Below are positions 57,421-64,000 of a stretch of 64,000 bases of DNA, piece after piece. The notes under the pieces were generated by a model. It saw only the letters and a program-made list of their open reading frames with translations. It had not been told where the DNA came from and searched no databases. A program made the position numbers and the translations under genes. Origin of the DNA: Pagrus major (Eukaryota; Chordata; Actinopteri; Spariformes; Sparidae); NCBI RefSeq assembly GCF_040436345.1, contig NC_133238.1, positions 613,501 through 677,500 on the forward strand. The letters are read 5' to 3'. The first letter of the stretch is position 1, and each line of letters starts with the position of its first letter.

Positions 57421-59947
57421 TATGAAGGTAGATTTGTGTCTTTATTATTCAATCAAAAAAAGGTTGCTTCAATCAAAAAATATATTTTCAATCAAAAAAA
57501 CCCGTTTCAATCAAAGAAAAAAAGTGTTTGAATGCAAAAATATATTTGAGACTCAAAAAAATGCATTTGAACACTATTTTTTTTTGCTTGAAAATGTTTT
57601 TTTTGATAGAAGTGAAGGTTTTTTTGTTTGAAGCAACTTTTTTGATTGAAGTATTGTTGTTTTTTGTTTGGGCCATATTATGGGTAGGACATTTGTGTCT
57701 TTATAATTCAATCAAAAAATAAGTTGCTTCAAACAAACAAAAAATATTTTCAATAAAAAAATCACTTCAATCAAAAAATAAACCTTTTCAATCATAGAAA
57801 AAATGTTTTTGAATGCAAAAAAATATTTGAGACTCAAAAAATTGCACTTGAACACTTTTTTTTTGATTGAAAATGTTTTCTTTGATTGAAGTAATCTTTT
57901 TTGTGTTTGGAACATGTTATGGGTAGGACATTTGTGTCTTAATTATTCAATCCCAAAAAAGTTGCTTCAATCAAAAAAAATATATTTTCAATCAAAAAAT
58001 ATATATTTTCAATCAAAGAAAAAACTGTTTAAATGCAAAAAAAAAAAAATCATTTGAAGTGTTTTTTTTTTTAATTGAACTTTCTTTTTTTGAATGAAGT
58101 GAAAAAAGTTTTGAAGTCGTTTTTTTTAAAAATCATTTTGACACAAACGTACCGCAGTGGGCGGTGCTTCCCCATTGGTCAGACATGTTTGAGTGACAAG
58201 TGTCTACACCAACGACGTCTTTCTGACAAGCAAGTCATGGTCGCCAGCAGCCAGGAAGCAGTGGCGGAGTTGTTGTATATGTCTATGGCATGAATCTATA
58301 ATAGATCCATGGTCTATGGTGGTTAGTAGATAAAACCATAGACATAGATACAGAGACGCCTCATTGAGCGGGTTGTTCCGCTGCTGCGATACGTCGACGT
58401 CGCCGACATATTGGAGGAGGCAGCTCTGCCCCGTCAACTAATACAAGTGAATGGAGTGAACTTTACAAAGCTCCTTCTGCAAAGTGCTATAAGTTAATGT
58501 CTCTCATTTACACATTCACACACGTACGAATATATTCAGGAAACAGACAGGAACCAGAAACAACGTCTGTAACGTCCTCGGATGATTATAAACGTTAACT
58601 ACTCCTGACATGTTCAGTTTACAGGTGGGCACCAAACCACCGGATGTATTTTTATAATGTTTTTATGAGTGTTTACAGCTGCCAACGTGTGTAACGCTGC
58701 TACTGTGATGATACATGACGGTAACACAAGCAATTTCCCGTCAGGGCTTAATGAAGTATTTCTGATTCTGATTAATATATGATGCAGTCAGTTGTCCATA
58801 TTTAAGTTGACAGTATGGTAGACAGACATCACATTTACGTGTCAGGATCTGGTTATTATAGACACAGAGTCAATATTTAACCGTCATGTATCATCACAGT
58901 AGCAGCGTTACACACGTTGGCAGCTGTAAACACTCATAAAAACATTATAAAAATACATCCGGTGGTTTGGTGCCCACCTGTTTACTGAACATATGAGGAG
59001 TAGTTAACGTTTATAATCATCCGAGGACGTTACAGACGTTGTTTCTGGTTCCTGTCTGTTTCCTGAATATATTCGTACGTGTGTGAATGCGTAAATGAGA
59101 GATATTAACTTATAGCACTTTGTAGAAGGAGCTTTGTAAAGTTCACTCCATTCACTTGTATTAGTTCACGGGGCAGAGCTGCCTCCTCCAATATGTCGGC
59201 GACGTCGACGTATCGCAGCAGCGGAACAACCCGCTCAATGAGGCGTCTCTGTATCTGTGTCTGTGGTTTTATCTACTAACCACCATAGACCATGGATCTA
59301 TTATAGATTCATGCCATAGACATATATACAACAACTCCACCACTGCTTCCTGGCTGCTGGCGACCATGACTTGCTTGTCAGAAAGACGTCGTTGGTGTAG
59401 ACACTTGTCACTCAAACATGTCTGACCAATGGGGAAGCACCCGCCTACTGCGGTACGTTTGTGTCAAAATGATTTAAAAAAAAAACGACTTCAAAACTTT
59501 TTTCACTTCATTCAAAAAAAGAAAGTTCAATTAAAAAAAAAACACTTCAAATGATTTTTTTTTTTTTGCATTTAAACAGTTTTTTCTTTGATTGAAAATA
59601 TATATTTTTTGATTGAAAATATATTTTGTTTGTTTGAAGCAACTTATTTTTTGATTGAATTATAAAGACACAAATGTCCTACCCATAATATGGCCCAAAC
59701 AAAAAACAACAATACTTCAATCAAAAAAGTTGCTTCAAACAAAAAAACCTTCACTTCTATCAAAAAAAAACATTTTCAAGCAAAAAAAAATAGTGTTCAA
59801 ATGCATTTTTTTGAGTCTCAAATATATTTTTGCATTCAAACACTTTTTTTCTTTGATTGAAACGGGTTTTTTTGATTGAAAATATATTTTTTGATTGAAG
59901 CAACCTTTTTTTTGATTGAATAATAAAGACACAAATCTACCTTCATA
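57421..59947. mobile_element. 2.5 kb fold-back (palindromic) element
   Basis: The left arm 57421-58722 (1302 bp) and right arm 58880-59947 (1068 bp) are reverse complements with few differences. They are separated by a 157 bp spacer. The outer ends are TATGAAGGTAGATTTGTGTC and its reverse. The outer half of each arm is A/T-rich with repeated units starting GTAG...TTTGTGTCTTTA (at about 57427, 57684 and 57923 on the left). The inner half is GC-richer with CGTCGACGTCGCCGACATA. No transposase is encoded. The type is unknown; fold-back/MITE-like with a 6-8 bp target duplication. Confidence 0.88.
58723..58879. other. spacer of the palindrome, containing a retroposon tail
   Basis: The spacer begins AACACAAGCAATTTCCCGTC and contains AAGTATTTCTGATTCTGATT, the same tail as the Rex1-like LINE end at 49156-49204 (there on the opposite strand). 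This suggests a retroposon fragment inserted at or near the hairpin tip. Confidence 0.6.
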
Positions 59948-59989
59948 GTCTTCACATGTGTATGTTAACTTTCAATTTGAAGATATATG

Positions 59990-60470
59990 CCTAGCTAATG
60001 GAGACTGGGGTACACATCCCCATTTAGGCTCACCAAATCTGCTTTTCTGACATTTTTTATATATCCTGCCCTAATTTAAATAAGAACATTTTAGTTAAAA
60101 TGAAAGTCTAAAATCTCATTTGAAGTGTTAAGAATACATTCATACCAATTATGATGTGTTTGTTTAATTTTTAATGTCAAAAGTCTGGCATGGGCTTAAA
60201 ATGGGTACCTAATTGACATTTTAAGCCCATGAATGTTCATAATAAGCCCGCCTCATTATTTGTTGAGAGACTTTAGAACCCTACAGAGAAAATTGTCTAA
60301 AAAAGTCTAAAGGGGTAGGAAGTGATTCAATAAATGAATATAAGATATGTACATTTTATACATAATTCTTAAGCCATAACCATGATTTGTGCATTGCAAA
60401 TAGTTTTGCAAATATGTGAGTGCTAAAGTTACCTATCTACTCATATCTACCTATCTACCTGCCCTCTGTT
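59990..60470. other. non-coding stretch upstream of the distal exon
   Basis: No EF-hand-like exon or other gene seen. The last 40 bp are pyrimidine-rich. Confidence 0.5.
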
Positions 60471-60481
60471 TTGCATGTCAG

Positions 60482-60589
60482 GATGGCCATCTAATACTGT
60501 CTGAGCTGCTCGACAAGATTGACCACATCAAGACCAGCACCATCACTGACTATGGAGGCCTGAGGATGGACAGCCATGAAGAACTGTGA
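60482..60589 (+). CDS. rcn3: candidate alternative terminal exon of the reticulocalbin gene (HEEL)
   Basis: After TGCCCTCTGTTTTGCATGTCAG the frame opens DGHLILSELLDKIDHIKTST, then ITDYGGLRMDSHEEL and stop: 35 codons plus stop, exactly the length of exon 7. Exon 6 ends DTDK in phase 0, so joining gives DTDKDGHLILSE, a textbook 12-residue EF-hand loop with Gly at position 6. The end aligns with exon 7: TDYGG..SHEEL against TNYGE..KRHDEL. HEEL fits the ER-retrieval pattern. The spliced protein would again be 317 residues. The [10 protein letters not shown] block is replaced by KIDHIKTS-type sequence. The alternative reading is a relic of a tandem duplicate gene. Confidence 0.7.
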   Translation, partial: DGHLILSELLDKIDHIKTSTITDYGGLRMDSHEEL

Positions 60590-60833
60590 AAATTTACCAC
60601 AGCACAGGAGGAAATATGCTTTTCATAGGCATAAGTAGGTTTAAATAAGTCCAACTTAAATGAATGTGAATGTGTTCTTAAGCAGAACAAGTAAATTATG
60701 ATCTTGCCAACAAGCCAAAAGGGGCAATTCAATCTTAATAAGAAAAGAACCTCGAAGATAAATTTTCAGAGATGCACCCATTGGAATTTGTTTGACATTG
60801 CATATGGATACAGACTATTTTCTTACTACATAT

Positions 60834-60839
60834 AATAAA
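60834..60839 (+). promoter_or_regulatory. poly(A) signal for the distal exon (AATAAA)
   Basis: AATAAA lies about 245 bp after the HEEL stop. It would close a short 3' UTR if the distal exon is used. Confidence 0.5.
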
Positions 60840-60844
60840 AACAG

Positions 60845-63800
60845 GCAGCCATTGGTGTCCTTATATCTGATGTAACAACATAAAACTTACTTGATTTACT
60901 ATTTTACTATCAAAACAATTTAATATGAATGGGTTGAATGAGTCAAAGGTGGAATGACTCACAAATACATTAACACAAACACATTTTACAAATCTAACAG
61001 GCTCGCTAGTAGCTAGCTAGTATGACAAACAGGGATTGCACCAATATACTAATATGTTACTCTCTGTGGAAGTCTGATTTAAAAGATCAAAATAAATAAT
61101 TAAAAACAACTACCAAGTGGTTTTCTTTAAAGAAAAATGGATGGTTTTATTATACTTACTCAGTATACTACTAATACTATACTGTATAGTATACTATAAT
61201 ACATACAAGCGATGATTATATACCTATACACTCTGTAGTCTCACTCAATGTCCCACCCACAGCACTAACTAATTGGTTAAACTTCAGGAGTAATAGCCAA
61301 TCAACACTGAAGGCTATGTCACAGACAAGCAGGTGGCTCTGATCAGTGAAGAGCATCACTGAATTTACAATAAACATCACAATCTCATGATCTACTTCTG
61401 TAATAGAAAGTATGTCTGGTTCCCAGTTACACCACTGAAGAGTCATAACGTATGGGATTCCACCATATGAATGCGTGTCACACAGTGGTCAGAGTAAAAC
61501 ACAGTGCATCTGTCTTGTCTTTTCACTGCAGCTCTGCATTGACGTTAAGGGAATTAATAATATTAAAGTAAGAAAGATGGTAAAACTGTATTTCACTATG
61601 TGATGGTTAAAAAACTTAAGTTAGACTCTAAAGTTCGGGTTGAGTTTGCTCAGAGTATTAACTGCCACTGACTTATCAGTTTATCAAAACATACGTCAAC
61701 CCCTTTACTAGTTAAATTAAGTCGAGTCTTTAACGAGGCACCCACCCACTATGAGACGCCACTTCAAAACTTAAACATTTCATATTGTAAGGCAGTTCAA
61801 AATAGAGAAATTGTTCCCTGCCCCTCCTCCTACACGATGTGTTACTTGTTACTAGATGTAGCATGTTGATTGGTTCATGAATGTGACACATAGGGGCGTG
61901 GCGAGATTACTCAGGAAATAGTCAGTTGAGGTTGAACTGCGCTCGTGAACGGCTTGTTGCATGGACAGCTCTGGCTTGCTGTTCTGTGCCTGAGCTGGAG
62001 CCCTCAACCCAGCATAACTGTGTACAGTTTGTGGCTGTATGATGTAACTCTCCTACCCAAGTTCATTAAAGTCCATAAACTGAAGGTTCCTTGTTGTGTG
62101 AAGGATTTCCACTCACGTACACCCAGACAAGCTAGCCTAGCTCACTCGAAAAGGTGAAAGCACAACAATATCATGTTACGGCCCATTTACCATAACTGTA
62201 GAAAATACTCCCACCTGCCCAGGCTTACATGGCTCAACCTAACAGGCCCCACCTGAGGTGATAAACTCTCAATCAGCCTCTTCTCTGTCTGCTGGAGCAT
62301 GCTGCATGGATGTGGAGCTGCCAGTTTTTCAGTCGATTGTCAACCTTGTATGCATTATTTTGAGTGAGTTTATGTTTTTTTCCTTAGGTATTGAAGTAAC
62401 TTATTTTCTGAGAGACTATTTACTCTTGTATGTTAATTTATAATTTCTCTTCTTTATTTTTTAGTAATCAAATCATCTGTGTAATGCAATCGACTGAATG
62501 AAGAAATAAATGGTTGAAAGGCACTCCTCTGGTCCTCATATTTTGACTGATATGCCAATGTATAGGCTATATGTGTAATCCAGCTGCCAACAACAGTCAA
62601 GTTTCTACAATAACAGTGCAGCATTGTGTTTGAAGAGACAATACTAGCAAAGTGAAAAAGTACTGTTAGCCAGTATTTAGCCATTGTTTGATTTGCATAC
62701 AGTTGGGCTGCCATTCATAATTTTAACCCTGGCGTCACATTCATTATCATCAAACTCTCTGTACAATGCCCAACACATATTTGAAACCATTGTTCCTAGC
62801 CACAATTCAATCACAATACTTAAATCTTTGCAGGCAATACAAGCTAGCGAGAGTGGCAACTTTAGCAACCGAACCAAACATGCTAATCAATTTGAAATTA
62901 TTCAACAAGATGGGAAGAAAGTAATGTTAATCTGTAAACCTAATAAAACTACCAGATGTATGGTAATGTAACATTAACATTATATCAGTGTGCCTACAGG
63001 TGCTACTGTGTAATGTGACTTGGGGTGTGTTTCCAGCATGCAGCCTATTCAAAATACATTACCATTTGAACGTTAATATGATCCTTAACTTAACCCTTTT
63101 AGTTGAGAAGGTCATCCATTTTGGGGAGCTCTGATAGAAAAAATAGGAAAATGCTTAAATAAATTTCCAGGACAACACAAGATTGTCCAGGACATTTTGC
63201 TTTTTCTCTCATTTTCCATGACTGGAAAATTGGTCAACCTTTTCCAGGTTTTCCAGGACGGGTGAGAACCCTGACAGACCATGAAACACTGCATCATTTG
63301 CCAAGATAAGCTCCACAGAAATAATTTATGGAATAATCGGTCTCTTTTTTTATTCTGAAATTTTATTTTAACCCCCTGACCCCCACCCACACACATCAGT
63401 ACTAGCCATATCATTTTTGGGGTTTTTTGTTACAGACCTGAGCTTGAAATAATAATAAGAAATAATAATGATTCTGTCTTTTACGGACAGTCAGTGAAGC
63501 CACAATCAGCCTTTTAAAGAGAAAATGACATCTCAGAAGGAATTGGATATTTCACATAAATGACAAAACATCTATGATGGAAAAAGCAATTATCAGTTAC
63601 ATATATGGGAACAAGAAAAGTATGCAAGCAAACAACAGAGTCCTTCAAAATAGATGAAAAGTTTTCGACACGCTGGGGGGAGTATGTTACAAAAAATATT
63701 TCACCCTTTGCACTCCACAGAACTACAGTTAGGATGTACATAAACTTTTTGAGATAATGTTATGCAGTCCTCAGATCCTACATCGTCTCACACTTGCATC

Positions 63801-64000
63801 ACTGGACGAGCCTCTTTGGCACGGAGGTCAACCCCGGAGGCAGCAAAGCCAGTTCCACCCTGTCAAAACACATGGCAGATCATCAGCATCATTTTAACTT
63901 TCTTTGACAAGTTTACCTACATTAGTGTGCAGCATACAGCTAGCCTGGCATTGCCTGACTAGATTCTAAATGTGTGTTAGTTTGGAACCCCTCAGTTCAT
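60845..64000. other. gene-free stretch to the window end
   Basis: No coding sequence supported. The frames at 61945-62157, 62684-62971 and 63112-63414 are unrecognised. A repeat with TTTCCAGGTTTTCCAGGACG lies at about 63160-63300, a type common in fish introns. Confidence 0.5.

Larger units (their letters stand above)
56987..59980 (-). mobile_element. Tc1/mariner fragment, second copy, split by the fold-back element
   Basis: From 56987 to 57420 it closely follows 2976-3375 of the first Tc1 element (for example TCCTGACTTGTTCAAATCAA and ACTTCATGAATGTTTTTTTG). The sequence resumes at 59948 with GTCTTCACATGTGTATGTTA, equivalent to the inner part of the right end. The transposase region and the other end are absent. 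Confidence 0.8.

Overview
The window reads as nuclear DNA of a ray-finned (teleost) fish. It is AT-rich and intron-containing, and it is packed with the repeat types usual in fish: several Tc1/mariner elements, a pogo-like element, a complete BEL/Pao LTR retrotransposon, Ty3/gypsy remnants, L1/Tx1-like and Rex1/CR1-like LINEs, a tRNA-derived SINE, a Penelope-like element, hAT-like pieces, and fold-back MITEs with TTAA target sites. No organism can be named from the sequence alone.

One host gene is clear. It is a plus-strand CREC-family reticulocalbin, most like reticulocalbin-3, with seven coding exons between 34417 and 43214. The spliced product is 317 residues with a signal peptide, six EF-hand loops, an N-glycosylation sequon and a C-terminal HDEL ER-retrieval signal. 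Splice phases all agree. A CCAAT-rich promoter and an untranslated first exon are inferred near 32380-32600. The poly(A) signal is at 43764.

The most interesting observation concerns the end of this gene. About 17 kb downstream, at 60482-60589, is a second terminal-exon candidate. It has the same length (108 nt), the same phase and its own 3' splice site. It completes a canonical sixth EF-hand loop from exon 6, ends in HEEL and stop, and is followed by an AATAAA. A shorter, degenerate or truncated terminal exon lies at 40932-40979 inside intron 6. Together these suggest a gene with duplicated, alternative 3' ends.

Layout: 1-4000, an L1-like fragment split by a Tc1 element that carries a nested element; 4000-6650, no gene seen; 6653-15711, a Tc1 element split by a complete, recent BEL/Pao element (7801-15247); 15720-19500, no gene; 19770-21329, a pogo-like element; 22557-25811, a decayed LINE; 26638-28075, a Tc1 element; 28540-30300, a probable PIF/Harbinger-like remnant; 32380-43790, the reticulocalbin gene with a solo LTR, a Tc1 relic, a LINE fragment and a palindromic MITE in its introns; 43979-44753, a TTAA element with an intact short ORF; 46325-52660, a nest of gypsy, hAT-like, L1-like, Rex1-like and SINE insertions; 53483-54048, a hAT-like element; 55440-56590, a Penelope-like remnant; 57421-59947, a 2.5 kb fold-back palindrome inserted in a Tc1 fragment; 60482-60839, the distal reticulocalbin exon; then non-coding sequence to the end.
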